The notes below the pieces were generated by a model. The model saw only the letters and a program-made list of their open reading frames with translations. It had not been told where the DNA came from and did not search any database. A program made the translations under genes and the position numbers. Positions 1 to 6,181 of a DNA stretch of 7,264 bases are shown one piece after another. The DNA comes from Caldisericota bacterium. GTDB lineage: Bacteria > Caldisericota > Caldisericia > Cryosericales > Cryosericaceae. How positions within the stretch are numbered: position 1 is the first letter of the stretch; every line of letters starts with the position of its first letter. The stretch covers positions 1-7,264 of the forward strand of contig JAPLGK010000102.1 of the NCBI GenBank assembly GCA_026390195.1, given 5' to 3'.

Positions 1-429
1 CTTGGTAGTCTTGGTGCTTCCATTGGAATTCGCATCAGTGGGTCGCAGGCGGCTGGAGTGCTCTCCGAGAAGCCGGAGCTTTTTGGCAAGCTGTTTGTCA
101 TGATGGCTCTTCCGGGCACGCAAGGATTCTATGCCTTCGTCTATGGAATCATGATGATTGTGCTGTCTGGAGTTCTCAACAAGGGAGCGGTTATTTCCAA
201 CGCGAAGGGTCTGGCGATGATGACGGTCGCAATTGCTGTCGGCTCTGTCGAGTGGCTGTCCGCCATAGCTCAGGGTCAGGCAGCAGCCGCCGCGGAGAGC
301 CTCACGGGGCGCCAGCCCAGCAGCTTTGGCCAGGCCATCCTCATACCTGCTCTCGTCGAAACCTATGCCGTCCTCGCCCTGGTCTCCGGCATTCTGCTTC
401 TGCTCTGGATCACTCAGGCAACCTTCTAG
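1..429 (+). CDS. ntpK: V-type ATPase subunit K (membrane rotor ring, NtpK-like), 5' partial
   Basis: This is the ion-carrying ring subunit of the membrane sector (V0). The reading frame is open from base 1 and gives 142 residues. Four hydrophobic segments are seen: the end of TM1 (about 1-21), TM2 (31-58, with the LPGTQGFY motif), TM3 (69-95) and TM4 (111-137, with LVETYAVL). It is therefore the double-hairpin form, with one membrane carboxylate in TM4 (E120) and none in TM2. Against E. hirae NtpK as remembered, L37, T40, Q41, Q91 and E120 match its Na+ ligands L61, T64, Q65, Q110 and E139. The offset of 24 suggests that about two dozen N-terminal residues lie off the window. The loop between TM2 and TM3 is five residues longer than in NtpK, and TM3 carries an unusual E84. 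A GTG at 58 is internal and not the start. Family assignment is very secure; Na+ specificity is inferred. Confidence 0.96.
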   Translation, partial: LGSLGASIGIRISGSQAAGVLSEKPELFGKLFVMMALPGTQGFYAFVYGIMMIVLSGVLNKGAVISNAKGLAMMTVAIAVGSVEWLSAIAQGQAAAAAESLTGRQPSSFGQAILIPALVETYAVLALVSGILLLLWITQATF

Positions 430-431
430 GA
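428..431 (+). promoter_or_regulatory. Ribosome binding site of subunit E
   Basis: The AGGA here overlaps the TAG stop of subunit K. It leaves 10 nt to ATG 442 but only 4 nt to TTG 436, which favours the ATG as the start of subunit E. It is a weak site, so coupling to the translation of K is plausible. Confidence 0.5.
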
Positions 432-441
432 CGTCTTGTAC

Positions 442-1020
442 ATGGGAACCGAGGAACTCAGAGCTGCGGTTCTCCAGGAGGCGACTGCGGAGGCGACTGC
501 CCTTATTGAGGCCGCCACTGTTCAGGCTTCACAATTTGTCGATAGTCAGAGTCGACAGCTGGAGGAACAGGCCAATACGCGAGCAGCGGAGCATCGCGCT
601 ATCCGGGATCGTGAGATCGCGACGAAAGTGGCTGCGCTGAAGATTGAGTTGAGAAACGCCATCCTCAAGCGCAAGCAGGAACTGCTTGAAGGACTCTACC
701 AGGAGTTCGAACAAAACGTCAGGAACGATGAGGCTCTCTATCGCACGTATCTCGAGCGAGCGGTGGACCAGATTGGACAAGAGGCGCCGCTCTCCATCGA
801 GTGTCGACATCGGGACGAGTCCATTATCAGGGCATTGTTGCCCAAACGCGGGGATGGGAGCGATGTACATATCGATGCGGTGCTCGGTGACAGCGATGGA
901 GGTTTCATTGTCCACTTTGCCGAGGCGGAACTTGACTTGACTCTTTCGGCCGCGTCCAACAGCCTCCGAGAGAACACCCTGGTTGAGGTCGCACAAGTCC
1001 TGTTTGGCGACAAGAGATGA
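442..1020 (+). CDS. ntpE: V-type ATPase subunit E (peripheral stalk)
   Basis: Subunit E forms the peripheral stalk (stator) with a G/H partner and holds the A3B3 head against the turning rotor. The protein has 192 residues, the usual size. The first 95 or so residues are rich in Ala, Glu, Gln and Arg and look like one long charged helix, ending in the RNAILKRKQELLEGL region. The C-terminal part is a globular domain with DGGFIVHF (from D152) followed by a long helix ending in AQVLFG, typical of the family. ATG 442 is chosen because AGGA (428-431) lies 10 nt upstream; a TTG at 436 is in frame and would add two residues. It begins 12 nt after subunit K and overlaps subunit C by 4 nt. Residues 13-20 are a duplicated EATA unit encoded by a perfect 12-bp tandem repeat. 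Identity rests on the pattern and on operon position, since E is weakly conserved. Confidence 0.9.
   Translation: MGTEELRAAVLQEATAEATALIEAATVQASQFVDSQSRQLEEQANTRAAEHRAIRDREIATKVAALKIELRNAILKRKQELLEGLYQEFEQNVRNDEALYRTYLERAVDQIGQEAPLSIECRHRDESIIRALLPKRGDGSDVHIDAVLGDSDGGFIVHFAEAELDLTLSAASNSLRENTLVEVAQVLFGDKR
477..500 (+). repeat. Perfect 12-bp tandem duplication in the subunit E gene
   Basis: The unit GGAGGCGACTGC occurs twice with no mismatch and no spacer (477-488 and 489-500). Read in the frame of subunit E it encodes EATA twice (residues 13-20), so the duplication keeps the frame and adds about one helical turn to the predicted stalk helix. Perfect identity at the third codon positions suggests a recent event or a site of replication slippage. 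Confidence 0.85.
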
Positions 1021-2054
1021 TTACTCCGTTCATCCCGCATCAGGCCGATTCGAGCGACTACGCGTACGCCTCTGGCTCCTTTTCTGTCAGGAGAGGGTTG
1101 CTCCTGCCGGTTCAGGAGCTTCGCCGTGCATCCCAGACAGGCAAGGCAGAATCTCTGCTGGCAGCTCTCAATCGCGGCGCCTACGCGCCCATTGGGAGCG
1201 ACATGTCGGCGGGTGAGGTTCTGGCCAGGGTCGAGAGCACGTGGCTGGCCTTTCTGGCACAGGCGACACGTGATTTACCGGAGAGCTTCCTTTCATACCT
1301 CCTCGCAACCCTTGATGAGAAAGAATACGCGAAGGCCGGTCTGGCCGAAGCTCTTCTTGGCGGGGATGCTGGGGCACGCACTGATGAAACAAGCGGTGAG
1401 TACGCAGCGTACTGCGCGCGTATTCAGACCGGGGGAAGTTCCCCTGGGGTGCTGTCCGAATCAGTTTTTGGGGTTTCGCTTTCAGAGGGACTGAAAGCAG
1501 CACAGGCGGGAGCTTCGGCTTCTGACGCCCAAACGGTGTTCGACTTCTCCTTCGAAGCGACCTTGGAGGGTCTGGCAAAGATCTATGGACACCCTGCTGT
1601 CATGGCATACATGGATGGCCTGCTGAAGCTCATGCTTGCCGGACATGCACTGAAAATGAAGCTTCGCAGTGCATCCGGCGTTGGAGCTCCTCTTGAGAGG
1701 CTGTTGCCGTTCCTGAAGCCGGAGATACGAGTATCGCTCGCATTGATCGTGGAACGCATCCAGGGCATATCGTGGGACACGCTGCAGCCGGTGGACCTTG
1801 TTCCAGAAGCGTCGGCATACGTACTCGCCGTCGGGCGGCGATACACTCCTGAAGAGCGGCTGCAGATGCTTGAGGACGCTCTGGAGTCGTGGCTTGCCGG
1901 ACGCCCGGAAGCGACGGGATTCGAACCGCATGGAGTTGCAGTCGTCTTTTCCTATCTGATGGACTTCAGGCGAGAAGTCTGGTCACTGCGCCGGCTTCTG
2001 AAAGCGGCAGCGTCCGCGGGGCTGCGTGTTGATGTATCAGGAGGAGCATTGTGA
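1017..2054 (+). CDS. ntpC: V-type ATPase subunit C (d-type, AC39 family)
   Basis: Subunit C is the socket between the central shaft (D/F) and the K ring. The product has 345 residues, normal for the family, and is rich in helices. The N-terminus with DYAYASGSFSVRRGLLL resembles the family's opening, where a Tyr-Ala-Tyr stretch is followed by Arg residues and a leucine-rich helix. The C-terminus has FEPHGVAVVFSYLMDFRREVWSLRRLLKA, a recognisable version of the family's last helices, in which a Tyr-Leu pair is followed by an acidic residue and the Leu-Arg motif. The middle (about 120-185) is the most divergent part and holds Gly/Ser/Ala-rich stretches. The ATG start overlaps the TGA of subunit E (ATGA, 1017-1020), and there is no good Shine-Dalgarno at normal distance, so reinitiation after E is likely. 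It overlaps subunit F by 4 nt. The assignment rests on weak motifs plus the exact place between E and F. Confidence 0.88.
   Translation: MITPFIPHQADSSDYAYASGSFSVRRGLLLPVQELRRASQTGKAESLLAALNRGAYAPIGSDMSAGEVLARVESTWLAFLAQATRDLPESFLSYLLATLDEKEYAKAGLAEALLGGDAGARTDETSGEYAAYCARIQTGGSSPGVLSESVFGVSLSEGLKAAQAGASASDAQTVFDFSFEATLEGLAKIYGHPAVMAYMDGLLKLMLAGHALKMKLRSASGVGAPLERLLPFLKPEIRVSLALIVERIQGISWDTLQPVDLVPEASAYVLAVGRRYTPEERLQMLEDALESWLAGRPEATGFEPHGVAVVFSYLMDFRREVWSLRRLLKAAASAGLRVDVSGGAL
1400..1412. repeat. 13-nt odd palindrome (GTACGC-A-GCGTAC)
   Basis: Two perfect 6-nt inverted arms flank a single central A, inside the subunit C coding region. It could be a protein-binding palindrome, but one or two such sites are expected by chance in a window of this length. 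Confidence 0.35.
1432..1444. repeat. 13-nt odd palindrome (GGGGAA-G-TTCCCC)
   Basis: Two perfect 6-nt arms flank a central G; the CCCC arm is followed by TGGGG, so an alternative pairing of the same C run with downstream G bases is possible. Its centre lies 32 nt from that of the palindrome at 1400-1412. It sits within the subunit C coding region and is followed by no U-run, so it is not a standard terminator. Confidence 0.35.
2039..2046 (+). promoter_or_regulatory. Strong Shine-Dalgarno for subunit F
   Basis: AGGAGGAG lies just upstream of GTG 2051, inside the last codons of subunit C. It supports GTG as the start of subunit F and suggests that the ribosome is recruited independently of the upstream stop. 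No ATG in the same frame competes nearby. Confidence 0.8.
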
Positions 2055-2395
2055 ACAAGGCGGCCGTTGTGACGACGCGCGACTCCGTGGGGGCATTCGA
2101 AGCGTTGGGTTTTGCAGGCACTGTGGTCGAGGACAGTCTTCAGGCATCCCAGGCTGTTCAGTCGATTGTTCGTTCGGCGGGGATCGGGCTCGTCCTGCTC
2201 ACGTCCGACGTGGCCGATGTGTGGTCTGGGTCGGCGGCGGCGCGCAGGCTGGTGGTGCCCGTCGTGCTGGTCGTCCCTGTGACTTCATCAGCTTCAGGTG
2301 CAGCGACTGTTGCCGTGAGACGTCTCATAGAGAATGCGGTAGGCATTGACCTGGTTGGAAGAATGACGGAGGAGAAAAGCCATGACACACGGTGA
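2051..2395 (+). CDS. ntpG: V-type ATPase subunit F (central shaft)
   Basis: Subunit F binds subunit D in the central shaft and belongs to the ATP-synt_F family, a small Rossmann-like fold. It is called ntpG in E. hirae and atpF in other naming schemes. The product has 114 residues against the usual 100 to 110. The opening AAVVTTRDSVGAFEALGF is the family's first strand and loop (usually written with Gly-Asp in place of Thr-Thr), followed by the hydrophobic strand GLVLLTSDVA (residues 46-55), the strand VPVVLVVPV, and the C-terminal VGIDLVG. The start is GTG, overlapping the stop of subunit C (GTGA, 2051-2054). The last 14 nt overlap the start of subunit A, so the final residues share DNA with the A gene. 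Length, motifs and place agree, so the call is secure. Confidence 0.92.
   Translation: MNKAAVVTTRDSVGAFEALGFAGTVVEDSLQASQAVQSIVRSAGIGLVLLTSDVADVWSGSAAARRLVVPVVLVVPVTSSASGAATVAVRRLIENAVGIDLVGRMTEEKSHDTR
2368..2374 (+). promoter_or_regulatory. Strong Shine-Dalgarno for subunit A
   Basis: GGAGGAG lies within the last codons of subunit F, 7 nt before ATG 2382. It fixes the start of the catalytic subunit and so confirms the 14-nt overlap with subunit F. Confidence 0.85.
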
Positions 2396-4169
2396 GATCG
2401 TCAAGGTTGCCGGACCGCTCGTTGTCGCCAAGGCGCTGACGAACCCGCAGATGTATGAACTGGTGCGCGTGGGCGATGCGAAGCTCTTTGGTGAGATTAT
2501 CGAGCTTCGAGGCGAGATGGCGAGCATTCAGGTCTATGAAGAGACAAGCGGTGTCGGGCCGGGCGAACCTGTTGTCCAGACAGGGAGCCTTCTTACTGTC
2601 GAACTCGGGCCGGGTCTCATTTCTTCGATCTATGACGGAATCCAGCGGCCGCTCGACGCTATCCGTGCCCAGTATGGCGACTTCATTCCTCGTGGCGTGG
2701 CTCTTCCTGCATTGCCTCGCGACCGGAAGTGGCACTTTGTTCCGTGCGTGAAGGTGGATGACGTCGTGGTCGAAGGAGACATCGTCGGATCGGTCCAGGA
2801 GACCAGAGCTGTCCTGCACCAGATCATGGTCCCCAAGGGCCTGGCGGGTCAGATCGCCTCGATAGCAGAGAACGATTTCACTGTCGAGGAACCCGTCGCA
2901 GTCCTGCGAACCGAGTCGGGCCAAGAGCAACCCATGACCATGATCCAGCGGTGGCCAGTCCGTAACGGCAGGCCCTATGCGCGACGCATCGCACCGGATG
3001 CTCCGTTGGTGACTGGTCAGCGCGTCATCGACAGCCTGTTCCCCGTCGCCAAAGGCGGGACGGCCTGTGTTCCCGGACCTTTCGGCAGCGGCAAGACTGT
3101 TATCCAACATCAGCTGGCAAAATGGGCGAATGCCGACATCATTGTCTATGTGGGCTGTGGCGAGCGTGGCAACGAGATGACGGACGTCTTGCAGGAATTC
3201 CCGCAGCTCAAGGACCCGAAGACCGGCGAGGTTCTGATGAATCGTACGGTCCTTATCGCCAACACATCCAACATGCCAGTCGCAGCTCGCGAGGCTTCGG
3301 TGTTCACTGGCATCACGATGGCCGAGTACTTCCGCGACATGGGGTACAGCGTCGCCCTGATGGCAGACTCCACGTCGCGGTGGGCAGAAGCCATGCGTGA
3401 GATTTCGGGACGGCTGGAGGAAATGCCTGGTGAAGAGGGCTATCCTGCCTACCTTGCATCAAGAGTGGCAGCGTTCTACGAACGCTCGGGGAGATCCCTG
3501 AGCCTTGGCAGCCAACCAAGAGAAGGCAGTCTGAGCGTCATCGGGGCCGTGTCTCCTCCTGGTGGCGATTTGTCTGAACCAGTCGTTCAGGCTACCCTCA
3601 GGGCAGTCAAGGTCTTCTGGGCGCTCGACTCCCGTCTCGCATATGCGCGGCATTTCCCGGCGATCGACTGGCTTCAGTCCTACTCGCTCTACAGCAACCT
3701 CCTCGAGCGTTTCTACGACAAGGAACTCGGCGAGCGTTGGAGTCAGGACATCCACGAGGTTCGAGCTCTGCTTCAGAAGGAAGCAGAGCTGCAGGAACTT
3801 GTTCGTCTCGTTGGCGTCGACGCGCTGTCCGTCGCGGACCGTCTGGTACTGGAATCGGCGAAGTCCATACGTGAGGACTTCCTGCAGCAGGGAGCTTTCA
3901 CCGAGGGCGACAGCTACACTTCCCTCCGCAAGCAGTTGCGAATGCTTGACGTCATCATGTTGTGGAGCCATCTGGCGGGCAAGGCTGCATCGGGGGGCGT
4001 GCCGCTCGGCGCGGTGCTCGCGATGCCGGTCAGAATCGAGATCGCTCGCGCGAAGAGCATTCCCGAGGCGAACCTTGCGGCATTCGACTCGCTTGAGAAC
4101 TCGATAGGGAAAGGTTTTGAGGCTCTGTCGGAAATGGATACGACTGAACGAGAGGAGTACCATGAATAG
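2382..4169 (+). CDS. ntpA: V-type ATPase catalytic subunit A
   Basis: Subunit A carries the ATP-hydrolysing or ATP-making sites in the A3B3 head. The product has 595 residues, the standard size, so no intein is present. The N-terminal beta-barrel (about 1-70) is followed by the V-type specific bulge region (about 110-190, with RKWHFVP and HQIMVPKG). The nucleotide-binding domain has Walker A GPFGSGKT (232-239, K238), GERGNEM with E261 and R262, Walker B around D329 in MADSTSRW, and the LEEMPGEEGYPAYL stretch. The alpha/beta signature PAIDWLQSYS lies at 426-435 and is followed by the helical C-terminal domain. K238, E261 and D329 fall at the same numbers as in E. hirae NtpA as remembered. The P-loop has Ser236 where the eukaryotic A subunit has a regulatory Cys. 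It overlaps F by 14 nt and B by 8 nt. Confidence 0.99.
   Translation: MTHGEIVKVAGPLVVAKALTNPQMYELVRVGDAKLFGEIIELRGEMASIQVYEETSGVGPGEPVVQTGSLLTVELGPGLISSIYDGIQRPLDAIRAQYGDFIPRGVALPALPRDRKWHFVPCVKVDDVVVEGDIVGSVQETRAVLHQIMVPKGLAGQIASIAENDFTVEEPVAVLRTESGQEQPMTMIQRWPVRNGRPYARRIAPDAPLVTGQRVIDSLFPVAKGGTACVPGPFGSGKTVIQHQLAKWANADIIVYVGCGERGNEMTDVLQEFPQLKDPKTGEVLMNRTVLIANTSNMPVAAREASVFTGITMAEYFRDMGYSVALMADSTSRWAEAMREISGRLEEMPGEEGYPAYLASRVAAFYERSGRSLSLGSQPREGSLSVIGAVSPPGGDLSEPVVQATLRAVKVFWALDSRLAYARHFPAIDWLQSYSLYSNLLERFYDKELGERWSQDIHEVRALLQKEAELQELVRLVGVDALSVADRLVLESAKSIREDFLQQGAFTEGDSYTSLRKQLRMLDVIMLWSHLAGKAASGGVPLGAVLAMPVRIEIARAKSIPEANLAAFDSLENSIGKGFEALSEMDTTEREEYHE
4153..4157 (+). promoter_or_regulatory. 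Shine-Dalgarno choosing the start of subunit B
   Basis: AGGAG lies 4 nt before ATG 4162, inside the end of subunit A. It supports this ATG over the in-frame start at 4117, which would add 15 residues with no resemblance to the family. The spacing is a little short. Confidence 0.65.
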
Positions 4170-5538
4170 GGATTACCGGACAGTCCGCGAAATCGTGGGG
4201 CCGCTCGTGCTTCTGGATGGGGCTCAGGACGTCAAGTACGGTGAACTCGTCGAACTGCGCACGATCTCGGGGCTGAGACATGGGCAGGTGCTCGAGGTCT
4301 CCGGTGGCACGGTTCTGGTTCAGGTCTTCGAGGGTTCGTCAGGAATGGACCGTGGTCAGACAGTGACTCGATTCCTTGGACACGGGTTGCAGTTCGGGGT
4401 CTCGCGTGACATCGTGGGCCGCGTGTTCAACGGACTCGGAGCACCGATCGATGGAGTTGCTCCGATTCTCCCTGAGAAAGTGGTGGACATCAACGGCGAT
4501 CCGATGAACCCGTATGCGCGCGACTATCCTGACGAATTCATACAGACTGGCATTTCTGCAATCGATGGGCTCAATACGCTTGTCCGTGGGCAGAAGCTGC
4601 CGATTTTTTCGGGCAGCGGTCTTCCTCACGCCGAGATAGCTGCGCAGATTGCCAGGCAGGCTCGGGTGCTTTCCGGAACCGACGAATTCGCCGTCGTTTT
4701 TGGCGCGATGGGCATCACATTCGAGGAAGCCGACTATTTCATATCGGATTTCCGCAAGAGTGGTGCAATCAACCAGTCAGTTCTGTTCATGAACCTGGCA
4801 AATGACCCGGTCATCGAGCGCATAGCGACTCCTCGTTTCGCACTGTCCGCTGCCGAGTATCTGGCTTTCGAACTCGGGATGCATGTTCTGGTCATCCTTT
4901 CCGATATGACCAATTACTGTGAAGCTCTGCGCGAGATCTCTGCAGCGCGGAAAGAGGTACCAGGCAGACGCGGCTATCCGGGATACCTCTATACGGATCT
5001 GGCTACAATCTATGAGCGAGCCGGCCGCATCAAGGGCAAGAAGGGGTCGATCACTCAGCTGCCAATCCTGACCATGCCCGAAGACGACAAGACGCATCCC
5101 ATTCCGGACCTCACAGGCTACATTACCGAGGGACAGATCTTCCTGAGCAGGTCGCTGCATCAGACAGGCATCTACCCGCCAATCGATGTGCTTCCATCGC
5201 TTTCCCGGCTGAAAGACAAGGGTATCGGCAAGGGCAAGACGCGCGAGGACCACGCTGGCCTTCTCAACGAGTTGTTCGCCGCCTATGCCCGAGGACGTGA
5301 TGCCAAGGAGCTTGCAATTGTCCTCGGCGAGTCGGCGCTCACAGAGACGGACCGGACCTTCGTGAAATTCTCGGATGAGTTTGAACGTCGTTTTGTCCGG
5401 CAAGGGCGCGACGAAGATCGGTCGATCGAACAGACCCTGTCTATCGGTTGGGAGCTTCTTTCGATGCTGCCGCTGCCGGAGCTGAAGCGCGTCTCGCCAG
5501 CCATGATAGAGAAGTACATGCAGAAGCGTACGGCGTAG
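4162..5538 (+). CDS. ntpB: V-type ATPase non-catalytic subunit B
   Basis: Subunit B alternates with A in the head and gives the arginine finger to the catalytic site. The product has 458 residues, the usual length, from ATG 4162. It opens with DYRTVREIVGPLVLLDG, the standard N-terminal barrel. The P-loop is degenerate as expected: GSGLPHAE (151-158) lacks the Lys and Thr of a Walker A. Further family blocks are FGAMGITFEEADYF, MTNYCEALREIS, PGRRGYPGYLYTDLAT and MPEDDKTHPIPDLTGYITEG. The signature PPIDVLPSLS (339-348) is followed by R349, which lies at the place of the E. hirae arginine finger R350. The KDKGIGKGKTREDHA stretch follows. One odd point is A157, where remembered homologues have Asn (LPHN or LPAN followed by Asp/Glu). 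The gene overlaps A by 8 nt; D follows after 8 nt. Confidence 0.99.
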   Translation: MNRDYRTVREIVGPLVLLDGAQDVKYGELVELRTISGLRHGQVLEVSGGTVLVQVFEGSSGMDRGQTVTRFLGHGLQFGVSRDIVGRVFNGLGAPIDGVAPILPEKVVDINGDPMNPYARDYPDEFIQTGISAIDGLNTLVRGQKLPIFSGSGLPHAEIAAQIARQARVLSGTDEFAVVFGAMGITFEEADYFISDFRKSGAINQSVLFMNLANDPVIERIATPRFALSAAEYLAFELGMHVLVILSDMTNYCEALREISAARKEVPGRRGYPGYLYTDLATIYERAGRIKGKKGSITQLPILTMPEDDKTHPIPDLTGYITEGQIFLSRSLHQTGIYPPIDVLPSLSRLKDKGIGKGKTREDHAGLLNELFAAYARGRDAKELAIVLGESALTETDRTFVKFSDEFERRFVRQGRDEDRSIEQTLSIGWELLSMLPLPELKRVSPAMIEKYMQKRTA

Positions 5539-5542
5539 GGAG
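5537..5542 (+). promoter_or_regulatory. Shine-Dalgarno choosing the start of subunit D
   Basis: AGGGAG overlaps the stop of subunit B and lies 4 nt before ATG 5547. It supports this start over the in-frame upstream start at 5448, which lies wholly within subunit B. Confidence 0.65.
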
Positions 5543-5546
5543 AGCG

Positions 5547-6167
5547 ATGATTCTGAAGGTGAATCCGACCAGGATGGAGCTTCTGCGGCTGCAGAAGCGT
5601 TTTGTCCTTGCGCGGAGGGGTCACAAGCTTCTCAAAGACAAGCTCGAGGGCCTTATGAAGACGTTCATCAGGCTTGCAGAGGAGTATGGTGACTATCGGG
5701 CGCACGTTGATCACGAACTGCCGGACGCACTTGCTGCATTTAAGGGTCAAACCGCCACGTACCCGGCGGTCGTCGTGGAGCTTCTCTCGCGGACAGTCTC
5801 TACTCGTCTCGACATTGAAGCGGGAACCAAGACCGTCATGAATGTAGCCTTGCCTACGCTGTCCTTCTCGATCTCAGATTTCGAGTCTCCGTCGTTCACG
5901 GGGTTGGAGGGAGCCGGGGTAGAAGCTTCCCTTCTGAGACTATACGAGTTGATCCCGTCCATCGTGAAGCTAGCTCAGATTGAGGCAAGCATACGCCTGA
6001 TGGCGGAGGAAATTCAGCGAACCCGGCGGCGGGTGAATGCCCTCGAGTATGTCATGATTCCCAATCTTGAGGAGACGATTCGGTTCATTTGGTCGAAACT
6101 GGACGAGAATGAACGGGCAAACACTACGAGGCTTCTGAAAATCAAGGAGATGATCCGGTCTCATTGA
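5547..6167 (+). CDS. ntpD: V-type ATPase subunit D (central axle)
   Basis: Subunit D is the axle that turns inside the A3B3 head, the V-type counterpart of gamma. The product has 206 residues, within the bacterial range and shorter than the E. hirae protein. Both family signatures are present. Near the N-terminus is VNPTRMELLRLQKRF, then ARRGHKLLKDKLEGLM (22-37). Near the C-terminus is RRRVNALEYVMIPNLEETI (160-178). These belong to two long helices, about 1-70 and 125-206, which form an antiparallel coiled coil. The middle (about 85-120), with LDIEAGTKTVMNVALPTLSF, is the shorter beta-containing part thought to lie near the bottom of the head and to touch F. The start at 5547 follows the stop of B by 8 nt, and the N-terminus then agrees with the family. 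It is the last ATPase gene in the window; the Nudix gene follows directly. Confidence 0.98.
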   Translation: MILKVNPTRMELLRLQKRFVLARRGHKLLKDKLEGLMKTFIRLAEEYGDYRAHVDHELPDALAAFKGQTATYPAVVVELLSRTVSTRLDIEAGTKTVMNVALPTLSFSISDFESPSFTGLEGAGVEASLLRLYELIPSIVKLAQIEASIRLMAEEIQRTRRRVNALEYVMIPNLEETIRFIWSKLDENERANTTRLLKIKEMIRSH

Positions 6168-6170
6168 GGA
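6166..6170 (+). promoter_or_regulatory. Ribosome binding site of the Nudix gene
   Basis: GAGGA overlaps the TGA stop of subunit D and is 11 nt before ATG 6182. This favours ATG 6182. The in-frame TTG at 6164, which would overlap the stop of subunit D as TTGA, has AGGAG only 14 nt upstream (6145-6149), which is too far for a good site. Confidence 0.45.
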
Positions 6171-6181
6171 CACGTCAGCGA

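Noticed and set aside
58..429. Short version of subunit K starting at GTG 58
   Set aside because: The frame is open upstream to base 1 and the upstream residues match the first ring helix, so the true start lies off the window.
430..441. Promoter between subunits K and E, or in any other junction
   Set aside because: The junctions are only 3 to 14 nt long or overlap, and I see no -35/-10 pair there.
1432..1449. Transcription terminator or attenuator at the G/C-rich inverted repeat in subunit C
   Set aside because: The stem is short, there is no run of T after it, and it is in the middle of a coding gene.
3075..3098. Possible intein insertion at the P-loop of subunit A
   Set aside because: V-type A subunits are known intein hosts, but here the P-loop is continuous and the protein has the normal length of 595 residues.
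2325..3110. Long minus-strand reading frame (261 codons) opposite the subunit A gene
   Set aside because: It lies entirely opposite the highly conserved A subunit, its product has no recognisable family motif, and long antisense frames are common in G+C-rich coding DNA.
4117..4161. Upstream start of subunit B at 4117
   Set aside because: It would add 15 residues that lie inside the subunit A gene and have no match in the family; ATG 4162 with AGGAG gives the standard N-terminus.
3459..4163. Minus-strand reading frame (234 codons) opposite the C-terminal half of subunit A
   Set aside because: It is a shadow of the A gene's codon bias; no ribosome site or family motif supports it.
5448..5546. 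Upstream start of subunit D at 5448
   Set aside because: The 33 extra residues lie within subunit B and do not resemble subunit D, whose normal N-terminus begins at ATG 5547.
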